42,047 nucleotides of DNA from the NCBI GenBank assembly GCA_022564545.1, contig JADFLG010000009.1:1-42047 (forward strand), given 5' to 3'. A program made the position numbers and the translations under genes. The DNA comes from Chloroflexota bacterium (GTDB lineage Bacteria; Chloroflexota; Dehalococcoidia; Lucifugimonadales; Lucifugimonadaceae). The notes beneath the pieces were generated by a model. It searched no databases and had not been told where the DNA came from. It saw nothing but the letters and a program-made list of their open reading frames with translations. Numbering within the stretch: the first letter of the stretch is position 1; each line of letters opens with the position of its first letter. Shown here piece after piece: positions 8,280-17,292 of this stretch.

Positions 8280-9412
8280 TACTGACTCCCTCCCGCTCCG
8301 ATGATGGTCCCTGCGCCTGGCATAGAGCCATCGAGCGGCAAGAACGGCAAAACCGAGGAATCGGAAAGAATGAACTTCTTGATTCCGGGCAATATATCTT
8401 CCATTGCCTCAAGATACAGCCGCTGACGAGTGACTACAGGCGAATTCAGGTAACCCTCAAGGATGGCCTCGAAACCGTCGGCCTCACCCTGCGCCCTGGC
8501 TATGCGACCTGTTTTGAAACCTTCAGCGGCTTCGGTAACTTTCGCCGCCTCACCAATGGCTTTCGGAATTTCCGCTGCCTGGTAGGCCTCGGCCAGGTTG
8601 ATCAGACGCTCCCTGTCTTCACGTGCACGCACAACATCTTCGAATGCCGACTGCACCTCAAGCGGCGGGTTGACGTTCTGCAACAGGACTACCTGCACGT
8701 TAATTCCCGTCTCGTAAGTGGCAGCCAATTCCCGCATCTTGAAGAGGACGTCCGTCTGGACCTGTTCCTTCTCGGTCGTAAGCACGTCGTCGATGTTTCG
8801 TGCACCGACAACCTGTCTCAGGGCCGTTTCAGCGATGTCTCGAAGTGTCCTTCCGTCAGGGCTGCCGGGCGGGATGCCACGATCTGGATCTCCGGGGTCG
8901 TCGACCTTGGTTAAGAATTTTTCCAGGTCAGTGATGTTGTATTGAATCACTGCCTGTACGTCGACGATATTCACATCGCCCGTAATCATCAGCGATTCGT
9001 TGGTCACCGACTGTGCAACGGTGAACCCGTCTGCGCCAGACCGGAAGCCAAGCTCAAGACGCCGCGTGGTGGTGACAGCTATAACGTCGCGTCTGCCAAT
9101 CGGGCCCGGGTAGTACCAGTGCAGACCTCCCGATTCAGTTCCAGTGATCTTCCCGAATGTGCGGAGCACCGCTTGCTCGTCGGGACCGACCGTGTAGAAG
9201 CCGGTCGCCGCCCAGATGATCGCAATCACAACCAACGCTGCTAAGATCAACCCGGCCACACCGCCCCCGCCGATGCCGATGCCGGGTAATTTCGGTATCG
9301 ACGCTCGCAGCCGCTCTATGATCTCCTCGAAATTGAGTTGAGTCTGTTCTTGCTGCGGTGGCCGATACATCTTGTTATCGGCAACCTGCCCGTCTTCAGT
9401 TGACGCCGCCAT
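8279..9412 (-). CDS. hflK: HflK, SPFH/prohibitin-family membrane protein
   Basis: A 377-aa protein with a short N-terminal cytoplasmic stretch rich in Gln (about 18-26), a Gly-rich segment, one membrane segment (about 51-70) and an SPFH domain (VGPDEQAVLRTFGKI onwards). The motif LQNVNPPLEVQSAFEDVVRAREDRERLIN is split here by position: LQNVNPP then VQSAFEDV, the usual HflK signature. It works with HflC as a scaffold around membrane proteases. The start at 9412 is preferred over the open frame to 9520 because GAGGAG lies 6 bp upstream. It is followed directly by hflC with a one-base overlap and preceded, 219 bp away, by a membrane metalloprotease gene on the same strand. Confidence 0.92.
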   Translation of the reverse strand: MAASTEDGQVADNKMYRPPQQEQTQLNFEEIIERLRASIPKLPGIGIGGGGVAGLILAALVVIAIIWAATGFYTVGPDEQAVLRTFGKITGTESGGLHWYYPGPIGRRDVIAVTTTRRLELGFRSGADGFTVAQSVTNESLMITGDVNIVDVQAVIQYNITDLEKFLTKVDDPGDPDRGIPPGSPDGRTLRDIAETALRQVVGARNIDDVLTTEKEQVQTDVLFKMRELAATYETGINVQVVLLQNVNPPLEVQSAFEDVVRAREDRERLINLAEAYQAAEIPKAIGEAAKVTEAAEGFKTGRIARAQGEADGFEAILEGYLNSPVVTRQRLYLEAMEDILPGIKKFILSDSSVLPFLPLDGSMPGAGTIIGAGGSQ

Positions 9413-9631
9413 CGCATCTCCTCGCACCGGCCTGTCAATCAAGCCGGTACGTTGTCTAGTGTTCGGTTGCTCGCCCTGCAAACATCCAGGCGTTTGCCGG
9501 GCATGCCAGTAAATTCTCACTGGCCCATAATCGGGCCGTTCTCAGTTACAACAGGCAAGTATACCGACGGAACGCCCAATTTTCGGTCAATCGCACGCGA
9601 GTCAGGTTATTACCGGGTCGATTTCGCCGAA

Positions 9632-11098
9632 TTACTCGCTTTCTTCGAGTTCTATTCCCCGCTCGACAAGCAGCTGTTCAAACTCTCTGTACGTTCCCAG
9701 GGGCCTCAACAGCTTCACCAATTCGCCGACTGTTTCGACCTGCTCTCGCAAATCCCACAGATACCTCGCGATCGGGCTGGTCGACGACGGGCTCTCCGCG
9801 TATGTGCCGTGAAACGCGAAATATGCCTGGTTGATCTTCCGAATCGTGTGACCGTGGTCCAGCAACTCGACCCTGCGAGACTCCATGTAGGCCTCGGCGG
9901 CGTCGATCGACCCCTCTTCCAACAACTCGTCAGTGCGACTGCGGGTCTCGACCATGAACCGGTTGAAATCAAAGGCGTCAGGGTCCGCAACGTCGTCTGA
10001 CGTGCCGGTATCGTCTGGCAGTTCGGGTGACACGATATTGGATACAGCGGTTTCAGGCCGGGTCGGCGCGACATACGGTTCACCCGTAATCTCCGAATAA
10101 ACCCTCAACCCTACTTCCCGGCCAAATATGTCGGCCAGGGTCTCGTTCATCGACCTGATATCACCGCCATCGAAGTACGCCCTGCCAAGCGGGTTAAATA
10201 CCAGGTACGCGTGCAGCCATTCATGGGCGGCGACATTGAGCAGCCGCTTGAGACCTGTGGTCGGAATCACGGTGGGATAGCTTGCGAGCCCGCCGGTTTG
10301 AAGAACAATGGCGGATACATCTTCGAGCTCGGCAAGTTCGCTCTCGATCCTCCTTATGTCCTCAACTGAAATATCGGGATCTATCAGCACGTCCTCATCA
10401 CGCCGTATCACGTCCCGGGGCGATGTCACGAGCAACTTCGGGGGGCTGTCGATACGGAAGTCCACTGGCGGCCAGACAAACGAGCTGACCAGATCGACCG
10501 CGTCCGACCGTAGCGCGTCGGCAACAGCCTGTTCAAGAAATTCCTCGATACCGTCCCGCAGGCTGTCCCGTTCGGCGATCAGACGATCAACTTCGGCCCT
10601 GGCATCGGAAATTTTGCCTCGACCGGGACCGTTTTCCGAAATGGCGCCGCTCAGCAGGTCTTTGGCCTCCCGTAATTCGTCGACCAACACGACATAACGG
10701 TCCAGCGCCCTGCGCCGGTCGGCTTCACTCGTGGGCGTCCACGGGAGCGCCGTCCAGGCCCGGTGTCCCCACTTTGCGAAGAAATTCTCGAACTCCCACG
10801 AAACCAGCCCGTAGCTGTAGTCGAGAGAAACCGCACCGGCCGCGGTGTCCGACCGTCGGTCGCCATCAGGGACGAGCCAGTTCAAGAACAGCACCGTTAC
10901 GAGAAGGGCGATAAACACTCGCCTCGACCGGCGCCGGAGCGGCATGGTCGCCAACCACACAAGGGAGTTGAACGCAACCAGCAGCAGTGAACCGGCGGTC
11001 CACGCAAATATTCTTTGCAAACGGGAAATGAGCAACTGACAGTCTGCCCGGTCTACCTGCCTGCGCCGCGAGCGCACGAATACATGCAGACAGTGCAC
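9632..11098 (-). CDS. Membrane-anchored HExxH metalloprotease-like protein next to hflKC
   Basis: A 488-aa reading frame with two hydrophobic segments near the N-terminus (about residues 33-51 and 61-76), a charged, probably coiled-coil stretch (about 125-190), and a zinc-protease motif HEWLH at 292-296. A downstream NETLAD (Glu319) could supply the third zinc ligand, as in gluzincin-like folds. The family is not one I recognise by name. The true start is uncertain: the first ATG gives a hydrophilic lead of about 22 residues and a TTG at about residue 22 or the Met at 52 are alternatives. It lies directly upstream of hflK-hflC on the same strand. HflKC normally partner the HExxH protease FtsH, so this AAA-less protein is a candidate alternative client or partner; that is inference from proximity. 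Confidence 0.7.
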   Translation of the reverse strand: MHCLHVFVRSRRRQVDRADCQLLISRLQRIFAWTAGSLLLVAFNSLVWLATMPLRRRSRRVFIALLVTVLFLNWLVPDGDRRSDTAAGAVSLDYSYGLVSWEFENFFAKWGHRAWTALPWTPTSEADRRRALDRYVVLVDELREAKDLLSGAISENGPGRGKISDARAEVDRLIAERDSLRDGIEEFLEQAVADALRSDAVDLVSSFVWPPVDFRIDSPPKLLVTSPRDVIRRDEDVLIDPDISVEDIRRIESELAELEDVSAIVLQTGGLASYPTVIPTTGLKRLLNVAAHEWLHAYLVFNPLGRAYFDGGDIRSMNETLADIFGREVGLRVYSEITGEPYVAPTRPETAVSNIVSPELPDDTGTSDDVADPDAFDFNRFMVETRSRTDELLEEGSIDAAEAYMESRRVELLDHGHTIRKINQAYFAFHGTYAESPSSTSPIARYLWDLREQVETVGELVKLLRPLGTYREFEQLLVERGIELEESE

Positions 11099-11253
11099 GC
11101 GCAGGAACCAACTATGGGGAGCGTATTAAAGTTATACGTCGCACATGCCCGCATAGGACTGACGGGAATCGAAGCCGGGCCGCGGTTTAGAAGCAGCAGG
11201 ACTCCTGCGCGTTGTTTGCCGGGGCCGCGCCAGCCAGGTCTGCGCGGGCGGCG

Positions 11254-11715
11254 TTAACTGGTTGGGCGGGCCCAGAGCGTTTCGTACTGTTCACCCATGA
11301 TCAACTGGGCCAACTCGCGTCGTTCCAGGCGAATCAACTCTTCGAACGCCCGTTCCGAAGCTTCAACCGCCTCCGGGTAACCCGTAGCTTCGATTCGTGC
11401 GACAACTTTGCCCCAGAGTCCCGAAGACTTCAGTGCACCGACATACCCGACCCACGGGATGGCCAGGATGTCCTGCGGCCGTGGCAAGGCCGGTCGCATG
11501 CGCTTGATGGTGCGGAGCCGGTCGGCGATCGAACGCGCCATCGGCATCACTCTCACCAACGGCGGCTCGCCTTCTTTCGCTCTGACATCGATCACAACGG
11601 ACTGGCCGAACTTCGGAAAGAAAACGGCCATCACCTCGGCGTTCTCAATAAACTTGAAGACGCCGTCCACGCCGTTACCGTAGCCAAAATCCAATTTATC
11701 GCCTCGCGTTTCCAA
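11254..11715 (-). CDS. Conserved-looking hypothetical protein, 153 aa
   Basis: I do not recognise a family. The protein is mixed alpha/beta in appearance, without signal peptide or membrane segment. The N-terminal half has alternating hydrophobic stretches (AEVMAVFFPKFGQSVVIDV), the middle is basic (IADRLRTIKRMRPALPRP) and the C-terminal part is helical and acidic. Its third-position GC pattern matches its neighbours and the complementary frames are less protein-like, so I take it as a real gene. It lies between etfA and the membrane metalloprotease on the same strand, 83 bp after the etfA stop, and could be co-transcribed with either. No function is proposed. Confidence 0.55.
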   Translation of the reverse strand: METRGDKLDFGYGNGVDGVFKFIENAEVMAVFFPKFGQSVVIDVRAKEGEPPLVRVMPMARSIADRLRTIKRMRPALPRPQDILAIPWVGYVGALKSSGLWGKVVARIEATGYPEAVEASERAFEELIRLERRELAQLIMGEQYETLWARPTS

Positions 11716-11798
11716 AAACTAACGACGCTCTTTAGCTGCCCCGTGACCGGCCTCGGTCTGCGGGCCTTCGGGCGGCCAATATCCAGCTTACAACCTGT

Positions 11799-12764
11799 TT
11801 ACGCTTTCAGGTCGCGGACAGTGGCAAGAAATGAGGGGAGAACTTTCTCCCAATCACCAACCACGCCGAACCTGGCTTCCTTGAAAATATTCGAGTCGCC
11901 ATCCTTATTTATCGCCACAATAGCACGTGAGCTCGAACATCCCGCCATGTGCTGGCTGGCTCCAGAGATTCCGACGGCTATATAAACGTCGGGACTGACA
12001 GTTTTGCCCGTAAGGCCCACCTGGTGCGAGTGATCGATCCATCCCGCATCGCACGCCGCCCTTGAAGCACCCACCGCCCCACCCAGCACATCGGCAAGAT
12101 CGGCAAGGACGCTGAACGGCTCTGGGCCTCCGAGTCCACGACCGCCGCTTACCACGACATCGGCATCTTCCAGCCGGACACCCTCTCGCGTTTCGGCAAC
12201 GGTATCGGTCACCACTATTGGTCTGCTCTCCAGCGAGTCTGAAACGAACGGTTCGACGGTAGGCGTACCTGTGCCGGCGCCCGCCTCAAACGCACCCGCC
12301 CGCAGCGTTACGACGACCGGCAATGAAGCAATTTCGAACTCGGCAAGCGCACTGCCGCCGTAGACCGGACGTGTAACGCCAACCGTGCCAGCCACACCTG
12401 CCTCGTTCGATATCTCGACACAGTCAGGGGCGAAAGCCGCGCCAATTCGGAATGCCAGCCGCGCCCCTACCACCGACCCAAAGTCGGTCTTGCCAAACAT
12501 CACCAGGTCTGGACCGCTCGACGAAACAAGTGCCGCGAGGTCGGCGGTGACCTGATCGTAAATTCCGTTATCTGCCGGATCGATCGGCGAAATCGTCACG
12601 ACACTGTCGACCGGCAGCGACGTGACAGATGCCGGCGCATCGCCGGCGATGACAACGGTCACCTGTGCGTCTTTTAGCCCGTTTGCGGCCGTAATCGCCT
12701 GGTGCGTCGCCTGCCCGATCTCGCCCCGGTCGTCGCGCTCCGCGACAAGAAGTACCGTTGTCAT
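11799..12764 (-). CDS. etfA: Electron transfer flavoprotein, alpha subunit
   Basis: A 321-aa protein. The N-terminal domain (about 1-190) starts TTVLLVAERDDRG. The C-terminal FAD-binding domain carries VVSGGRGLGGPEPF, GASRAACDAGWIDHSHQVG and GASQHMAGCSSS, the diagnostic EtfA segments. With EtfB it accepts electrons from acyl-CoA or similar dehydrogenases and passes them to the quinone pool through an ETF oxidoreductase. The ATG overlaps the etfB stop (ATGA), so the two subunits are made together in the order etfB-etfA. No acyl-CoA dehydrogenase or ETF-quinone oxidoreductase lies next to it in this window. Confidence 0.95.
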   Translation of the reverse strand: MTTVLLVAERDDRGEIGQATHQAITAANGLKDAQVTVVIAGDAPASVTSLPVDSVVTISPIDPADNGIYDQVTADLAALVSSSGPDLVMFGKTDFGSVVGARLAFRIGAAFAPDCVEISNEAGVAGTVGVTRPVYGGSALAEFEIASLPVVVTLRAGAFEAGAGTGTPTVEPFVSDSLESRPIVVTDTVAETREGVRLEDADVVVSGGRGLGGPEPFSVLADLADVLGGAVGASRAACDAGWIDHSHQVGLTGKTVSPDVYIAVGISGASQHMAGCSSSRAIVAINKDGDSNIFKEARFGVVGDWEKVLPSFLATVRDLKA

Positions 12765-13564
12765 CAGATCAGCTTCTCCTCACGCAACCGCAAAGCAAGC
12801 TTTCTGCCCGCATCGGCCTCGTCATCACCCTCGATCAACTCGACCTGACGATTCGACTCCGGCACGTACAGCCGCCTGAGTTGCACTTTTGGAGCCAGGT
12901 CGTCCGTTGAAAGACCAATGTCGGCCAGCGAAAATATCTCCGGCTGCTTGCGGCTCGCCTGCATAATCCCCCGCAGGTTCGGGTAGCGAGGTTCACCGAT
13001 TTCGTTCGTTATCGTCAAAACCGAGGGAATCGGCGCTGTGATGACCTGGTAGCCATCGGGGATGACCCGTTGCAGTTGAACTGTATCACCGTTCATTTCG
13101 AGTTTCTGAACAAGGGAAACCAGCGGCAGGTCCAGCACCTCGGCGAGGCCAATAGTTACGTGGGCCTGGTCCCAGTCTGACGCCTGCCGACCGCCCAGAA
13201 TAAGATCAAATGGGCCATCCTTCTCGATAGCCGCAGCCAGCACCCTTACTGTTGCCGCCGAATCGAGTTTGTCCAGTTCCGGCTCATCGACCAGCACCAA
13301 TCGGTCTGCACCCATTGCCAGCGGCTTCTTCATGGCGTCCATGACGAATCCGGTGCCGACCGAAAGCAATGTGATCTCAACGTCTGCGCCCGCATCGCGT
13401 AACTTGAGTGCCGCCTCGACCGCGTTAAGGTCGAACCCGTTGACCACCGGCGGGACGCCGGTTGGCGGAATCACGCTGTTGGTCGATTCATCGACCTTGA
13501 ACTGCGAGGGCGGCGTTTCAGGGTCTGGGACCTGCTTTGCAAGGACAACGATTCGGACTGTCAA
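12764..13564 (-). CDS. etfB: Electron transfer flavoprotein, beta subunit
   Basis: A 266-aa protein with the EtfB opening VRIVVLAKQVPDPETPP, then NGFDLNAVEAALKLRD, the GADRLVLVDEPEL nucleotide-binding region and GGRQASDWDQAHV. The C-terminus contains ITNEIGEPRYPNLRGIM, matching the EtfB signature zone. The reading frame is open up to 13750, but the residues before position 13564 look non-coding (Cys- and Arg-rich). I place the start at a TTG at 13562-13564, which gives the usual family length; no in-frame ATG or GTG lies close. The 186 bp upstream would otherwise overlap the rsmG start on the other strand. EtfB binds AMP/FAD with EtfA and docks the partner dehydrogenases. Confidence 0.92.
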   Translation of the reverse strand: MTVRIVVLAKQVPDPETPPSQFKVDESTNSVIPPTGVPPVVNGFDLNAVEAALKLRDAGADVEITLLSVGTGFVMDAMKKPLAMGADRLVLVDEPELDKLDSAATVRVLAAAIEKDGPFDLILGGRQASDWDQAHVTIGLAEVLDLPLVSLVQKLEMNGDTVQLQRVIPDGYQVITAPIPSVLTITNEIGEPRYPNLRGIMQASRKQPEIFSLADIGLSTDDLAPKVQLRRLYVPESNRQVELIEGDDEADAGRKLALRLREEKLI

Positions 13565-13748
13565 TTCAAGTTTTCCAATTTCCAATACCAAAAATCGCTT
13601 TTTCTGAACGGCCTCTGAACACCAGCGCACCGAACAAATAATGAAATTCGCGGTACCACACCGGTCGGTATTCGAGTAGCGGCCTATAACATTACCGACC
13701 AATCTCCTGACGCGCTCGCCGTAGCGCTGCACGAAACCCATCGGGTGC

Positions 13749-14546
13749 ATGCGACCCGCATTGCCGATCTATAACCCTGAGGGCGAGTTCACAACGTTGA
13801 AATCCGTAATTGCAGCCGCACAATTGCTCGGTGTCGACCTCGACTCCGGCCAGCAGGCCCAGTTTCAGCGGTTCGGGGAGTTAATCGAACTGCGGAGCAA
13901 GCAGTTCAACCTGACCGGAGCCAGGACCTGGGACCGAATCCGGGAAGAGCTTTTCATCCGTTCCCTCAGAATCCTGTCTCCCGCGGGTGGCAGCGTTACG
14001 ACGCCTGAATGGTTCGCAGGAAAACGAGCCATCGACGTGGGTACGGGTGCGGGGATTCCGGGCATTGTGATGAAAATTGCATTGCCCGAACTTCAGATAA
14101 CCCTGCTCGACTCGGTCCTGAAAAAAACAGACTTCCTGGAGGAAGTGGTCGAGGAACTCGGGCTGGAAAATGTTGTGGTCGTAAACGGTCGTGCTGAAGA
14201 ACTGGGGCAATCGCCGGCACACCGCGAGGTTTACGATCTCGTGATCGCACGGGCGGTCGCTCAGCTCGCAGAACTCGCGGAACTAACAATTCCGTTCGCA
14301 AACATAGGTGGCACAGTGATCCTCCCGAAAGGCGCCAGTGCTGACGTAGAAGCCGAGGTGGACCAGGCCGCCGCCGCCGCTGAAATTCTGGGAGCCGCGC
14401 CCGCTATAACGCTTCAAGTCGACCGACCCGGCAGTTCACCGCCGGACCATATGATCTACTGGATGAAAATTTCTCCAACACCGGGCGAATTTCCTCGCAG
14501 AGTCGGTGTCCCCCACCGATCTCCCCTGTTAGAACTTAACGGCTAG
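13749..14546 (+). CDS. rsmG: 16S rRNA (guanine-N7)-methyltransferase RsmG
   Basis: A 265-aa protein that methylates N7 of G527 in 16S rRNA using SAM. The N-terminal part has QFNLTGA (about 52-58), typical of RsmG. The SAM loop DVGTGAGIPG sits at about 96-105, followed by LLDSVLKKTDFL and by the VVNGRAEEL and VIARAVAQLAEL motifs. The C-terminus FPRRVGVPHRSPL is the usual RsmG ending (RxxGxPxKxPL). The ATG at 13749 gives a hydrophilic lead; a later start near the TTG at 13798 is possible. It is divergent from etfB. Loss of RsmG gives low-level streptomycin resistance in other bacteria. Confidence 0.93.
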   Translation: MRPALPIYNPEGEFTTLKSVIAAAQLLGVDLDSGQQAQFQRFGELIELRSKQFNLTGARTWDRIREELFIRSLRILSPAGGSVTTPEWFAGKRAIDVGTGAGIPGIVMKIALPELQITLLDSVLKKTDFLEEVVEELGLENVVVVNGRAEELGQSPAHREVYDLVIARAVAQLAELAELTIPFANIGGTVILPKGASADVEAEVDQAAAAAEILGAAPAITLQVDRPGSSPPDHMIYWMKISPTPGEFPRRVGVPHRSPLLELNG

Positions 14547-14615
14547 AACATAACGCTTAGAACAGAATTCCTCGGACAGAATTTCCTGAAACAACTCTGA
14601 CCCGCTCTGGAATAA

Positions 14616-15785
14616 ATGACCCGGACACCCCAACAACACGGCCAAACGCCAGAACCGGAACCAGGCACTGCCCCTGGCCCTGGCGCGACCCCGGACGCTG
14701 GCGTCCTGAACGTGGCGGCTCTCCGTCGACGCGTACTGTCGCTGCCTACTCTGATCGCGGCTGTGCTCGGAGCAGCACTGCTCGGTTTCGCCCTCTGGCG
14801 CATATTCGACTTCGCGTGGGCCGACGTATGGGTCAACATAAAGGGCATCCACGTCGGAAAATACCTGCTGGCGATGGTTCTCTACTACCTGAGCTTCTGG
14901 TTCCGCGGGCTTCGCTGGCGGCTACTGGCCAGGACGGCAAACATCGGCGGCAGCAGCGGCAAAAACGTCCCCGGCACGATAACGCTGTCCGGAATCATCC
15001 TGATGGGTTGGTTCGCCAATTCCGTGGCGTTTATGCGACTCGGTGACGCGTACAGGGGATGGGTACTATCGCGCGAATCTGGCGGCGACTTTCCATCGAG
15101 CCTTGGCACTGTTCTCGCCGAACGTGTGCAGGACATGGCCGCAGTCCTGATTCTCGTACTCATTGCCGCGGTCTGGATCACGGTCGAAGGCGATTCAAAA
15201 GTACCGGGCTGGGTGGTGTTCGCAGCGTTTGTACTGGTCGCTATCCTGATCCTTGGGCTCCTGGTAATGCGTTTGGCCGGGGAGCGGCTTTCACGTCTGC
15301 TCCGGCGACTGGCAACGCTGGTAATGCGATTGACCGGTGGGCGGATCTCACGTCGATTCCCCGATCGAATTGAATCGGCCTACGTCGACTTTCAGCGGGG
15401 AACGCTCGATAGTTTTTCCGGACGCGCAATTCCGCCCCAGCTCGCGCTCGGAGTCGTTGGCTGGTTGCTTGAAATTGCCCGCTTCTATTTTGTTGCCGAC
15501 GCGATGGACATAGAAATTTCGTTCGGCATCGTAATGTTCGCAGCGCTTGCGAACGCGATGCTGACGACGATCCCAACACCGGGAGGGTTCGGGTTTGTGG
15601 AGGGTGGGTTGACCGGACTGCTGATCCTGTTTGGACAGAGCGATTCCGACTCGATCAGCCTGGTTGCAGTCGACCGGACTATCAGCTGGCTCAGCGTCGT
15701 GCTGTTTGGCGGAATCCTGTTCGCAGTGTGGCACGCCGTCAAAGCGAAGAACTCCGGTACCATCTCGCCTGCGACCTCAGATTGA
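14616..15785 (+). CDS. Flippase-like integral membrane protein (UPF0104/LPG synthase TM domain family)
   Basis: A 389-aa polytopic protein. It starts with a Pro/Gly/Glu-rich disordered tail (about 1-30) and then has about eight membrane segments. Family features are the YYLSFWFRGLRWRLL segment after the second helix, MRLGDAYRGWVLSRE, LAERVQDMAAVL and the late PTPGGFGFVEGGLTGLL motif. This family (lysylphosphatidylglycerol synthase transmembrane domain, YbhN/AglD) acts on lipid-linked substrates; many members are stand-alone and unassigned, and no LPG-synthase catalytic domain is attached here. It lies 69 bp after rsmG on the same strand. The Pro-rich tail is low-complexity and may vary between relatives. 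Confidence 0.85.
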   Translation: MTRTPQQHGQTPEPEPGTAPGPGATPDAGVLNVAALRRRVLSLPTLIAAVLGAALLGFALWRIFDFAWADVWVNIKGIHVGKYLLAMVLYYLSFWFRGLRWRLLARTANIGGSSGKNVPGTITLSGIILMGWFANSVAFMRLGDAYRGWVLSRESGGDFPSSLGTVLAERVQDMAAVLILVLIAAVWITVEGDSKVPGWVVFAAFVLVAILILGLLVMRLAGERLSRLLRRLATLVMRLTGGRISRRFPDRIESAYVDFQRGTLDSFSGRAIPPQLALGVVGWLLEIARFYFVADAMDIEISFGIVMFAALANAMLTTIPTPGGFGFVEGGLTGLLILFGQSDSDSISLVAVDRTISWLSVVLFGGILFAVWHAVKAKNSGTISPATSD

Positions 15786-15872
15786 CTCCGCCGGGCCGTC
15801 CCTGGCGTGCCCCGCGGAGCTTCCTGTGCGCCCAAGTGCGAATGCACGCCCGGCGCTAAACGCCCAGTCGCT

Positions 15873-15890
15873 GCGCTAAGATCGTAGCGC
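15873..15890. promoter_or_regulatory. Short inverted repeat upstream of the epimerase gene
   Basis: GCGCTA (15873-15878) and TAGCGC (15885-15890) flank a 6-bp spacer, 68-85 bp before the ATG at 15958. A half-site-like GGCGCTAAACGCC lies just upstream. It could be an operator; nothing else supports it. Confidence 0.25.
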
Positions 15891-15957
15891 CGGGCCGGTT
15901 CGATCAGGCGATCTGGTGATTTGGAAATCTGGCGCTCGGGTAAAAAGGTGAATACAC

Positions 15958-16806
15958 ATGGCCGAAAAGAAGCGTGTGCTCGTGACCGGACTCAGCGGCC
16001 TGGTCGGGACGGCTTTACGCAGTGAGTTCGAAGAGCGGTACGAGCTATCGTCGTTGTCCCGTTACGGTACCGGCGGAATGGATGATTCTCACAACTTCAA
16101 GGGCAACATTGCCGAACTCGACACGATAATCCCTGCGTTCGAGGGGCAGCACACCGTTGTTCACCTCGCGGCCGACCGCAGTGCGTCTGCCGACTGGGAA
16201 TCAGCACTGCGCAACAACTTCGTCGGCGTCTACAACGTGTATGAAGCGGCAAAACGCACCGGCGTGAAGCGCGTCGTTTTCGGCAGCTCGCAGCACGCAA
16301 TTGGCGGCTTCTACCGGGACGAGCCGTACAAGACGATCCTGGCCGGAAATTTCGATCAGGTGAAACGGCCTTACAAGCTGATAGACGAGACTGTCCCGAT
16401 CCGGCCTGACGGCTACTATGGCGCTTCGAAGGCTTATGCCGAGGGGCTTGGCAGCTACTACAGCGAGTGGCACGATATTTCGTCGATCAACATCCGAATC
16501 GGATGGACGATCTCCAACGACGACCCCACCATCAGCGGCGGTGGGCTGGCGATGTGGCTGTCGCACCGCGATACAGCGCAGATTCACGTGAAGGCCGTGG
16601 ATGCGCCGGATTCTCTGATGTACACGGTGGTTTTCGCTATGAGCGACAACTACTGGAACATCTTCTCTCTGGACAAGGCGCGAAAAGTCCTCGGTTACAA
16701 ACCGCAGGACGATGCAGGCCAACACATAAATCCAGATAGCAAGATGTCGGAACGCGACGACACCGAATTCAAGCAGCACCCCGAGGACCCCGACTCTTAC
16801 GACTGA
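15958..16806 (+). CDS. NAD(P)-dependent epimerase/dehydratase (extended SDR family)
   Basis: A 282-aa extended short-chain dehydrogenase. The cofactor motif TGLSGLVG is at 10-17 and the catalytic Tyr-xxx-Lys is Y154-GAS-K158, preceded by FGSSQHAIGG where the catalytic Ser/Thr should be. Spacing and the compact C-terminus resemble uronate dehydrogenase and UDP-glucose-4-epimerase-like enzymes that act on sugars or sugar acids; I cannot assign the substrate. An AAGGTG sequence 9 bp before the ATG supports the start. The nucleotidyltransferases in this window are too distant to be in the same operon. The short acidic C-terminal tail (EFKQHPEDPDSYD) is probably disordered. Confidence 0.85.
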   Translation: MAEKKRVLVTGLSGLVGTALRSEFEERYELSSLSRYGTGGMDDSHNFKGNIAELDTIIPAFEGQHTVVHLAADRSASADWESALRNNFVGVYNVYEAAKRTGVKRVVFGSSQHAIGGFYRDEPYKTILAGNFDQVKRPYKLIDETVPIRPDGYYGASKAYAEGLGSYYSEWHDISSINIRIGWTISNDDPTISGGGLAMWLSHRDTAQIHVKAVDAPDSLMYTVVFAMSDNYWNIFSLDKARKVLGYKPQDDAGQHINPDSKMSERDDTEFKQHPEDPDSYD

Positions 16807-16890
16807 GTGGCTCTTGTGCTCACTCCCGGCCAGGGTGGAGGACGTGGTCATTATCCTCCCTCCCTCCAAGACAGGGAGTTAGAGTATGTG

Positions 16891-16907
16891 CTGAGCCTGT
16901 CGAAGTG
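16891..16907. repeat. Possible dispersed short repeat (GAGCCTGTCGAAG type)
   Basis: CTGAGCCTGTCGAAGTG matches a short sequence motif I remember as frequently dispersed in intergenic DNA of environmental bacteria. I see one copy here, so repeat status rests on memory and not on this window. Confidence 0.25.
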
Positions 16908-17060
16908 GGTGGGTCGGAACACGGGCGGGCGTCCAGCCCAAATCCCCAGCCCACCAATTCACTCCGCACTGGCCGAGATAACACCCTGCCTCTGTGCTAC
17001 GATTTTTCGGTTGGGCACGGTCTTTTTGAACAGGGCAACGCGCCCATCCCGCACGGAAAC

Positions 17061-17136
17061 GGGGCTGTAGCTCAATTGGGAGAGCGCTTCAATGGCATTG
17101 AAGAGGTAGAGGGTTCGAATCCCTCCAGCTCCACCA
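17061..17136 (+). tRNA. tRNA-Ala (anticodon GGC)
   Basis: A complete 76-nt cloverleaf with encoded CCA. Acceptor GGGGCTG pairs with CAGCTCC and contains the G3:U70 wobble that identifies alanine tRNA. The anticodon stem CTTCA/TGAAG encloses ATGGCAT, giving anticodon GGC. The T arm is GAGGG-TTCGAAT-CCCTC. A strong terminator follows at 17146. Degraded copies of its 3' half lie at 17230, 18782 and 18813. Confidence 0.97.
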
Positions 17137-17145
17137 GAAACGCTG

Positions 17146-17173
17146 AAAAGCCACCGAAATCTCGGTGGCTTTT
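17146..17173 (+). terminator. Intrinsic terminator of tRNA-Ala
   Basis: AAAAGCCACCGA pairs perfectly with TCGGTGGCTTTT (12 bp) around a short loop, and the stem ends in a T-run. It lies 9 bp after the tRNA CCA end. The A-run on the left arm makes it bidirectional. Confidence 0.9.
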
Positions 17174-17229
17174 CCTTATACAACCTCCGAGCAAATCGAT
17201 TGCGAATAGCATCCCGATTCCATCAGGAA

Positions 17230-17258
17230 GGTAGAGGGTTCGAATCCCTCCAACTCCC
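17230..17258 (+). repeat. 3' fragment of tRNA-Ala (T arm and acceptor strand)
   Basis: GGTAGAGGGTTCGAATCCCT continues for 28 bases with one change relative to the intact tRNA at 17061-17136 (an A for G in the acceptor strand), and the CCA is damaged. It is a partial duplicate and cannot fold as a tRNA. It lies between the tRNA terminator and the FAD oxidase gene. Confidence 0.85.
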
Positions 17259-17292
17259 AGGGTCCGATACCTGGGCAGCAGCCCGTCGAACG

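Noticed and set aside
9452-10000. 182-aa plus-strand frame opposite the metalloprotease
   Set aside because: It overlaps the conserved C-terminal part of the minus-strand gene and shows no domain.
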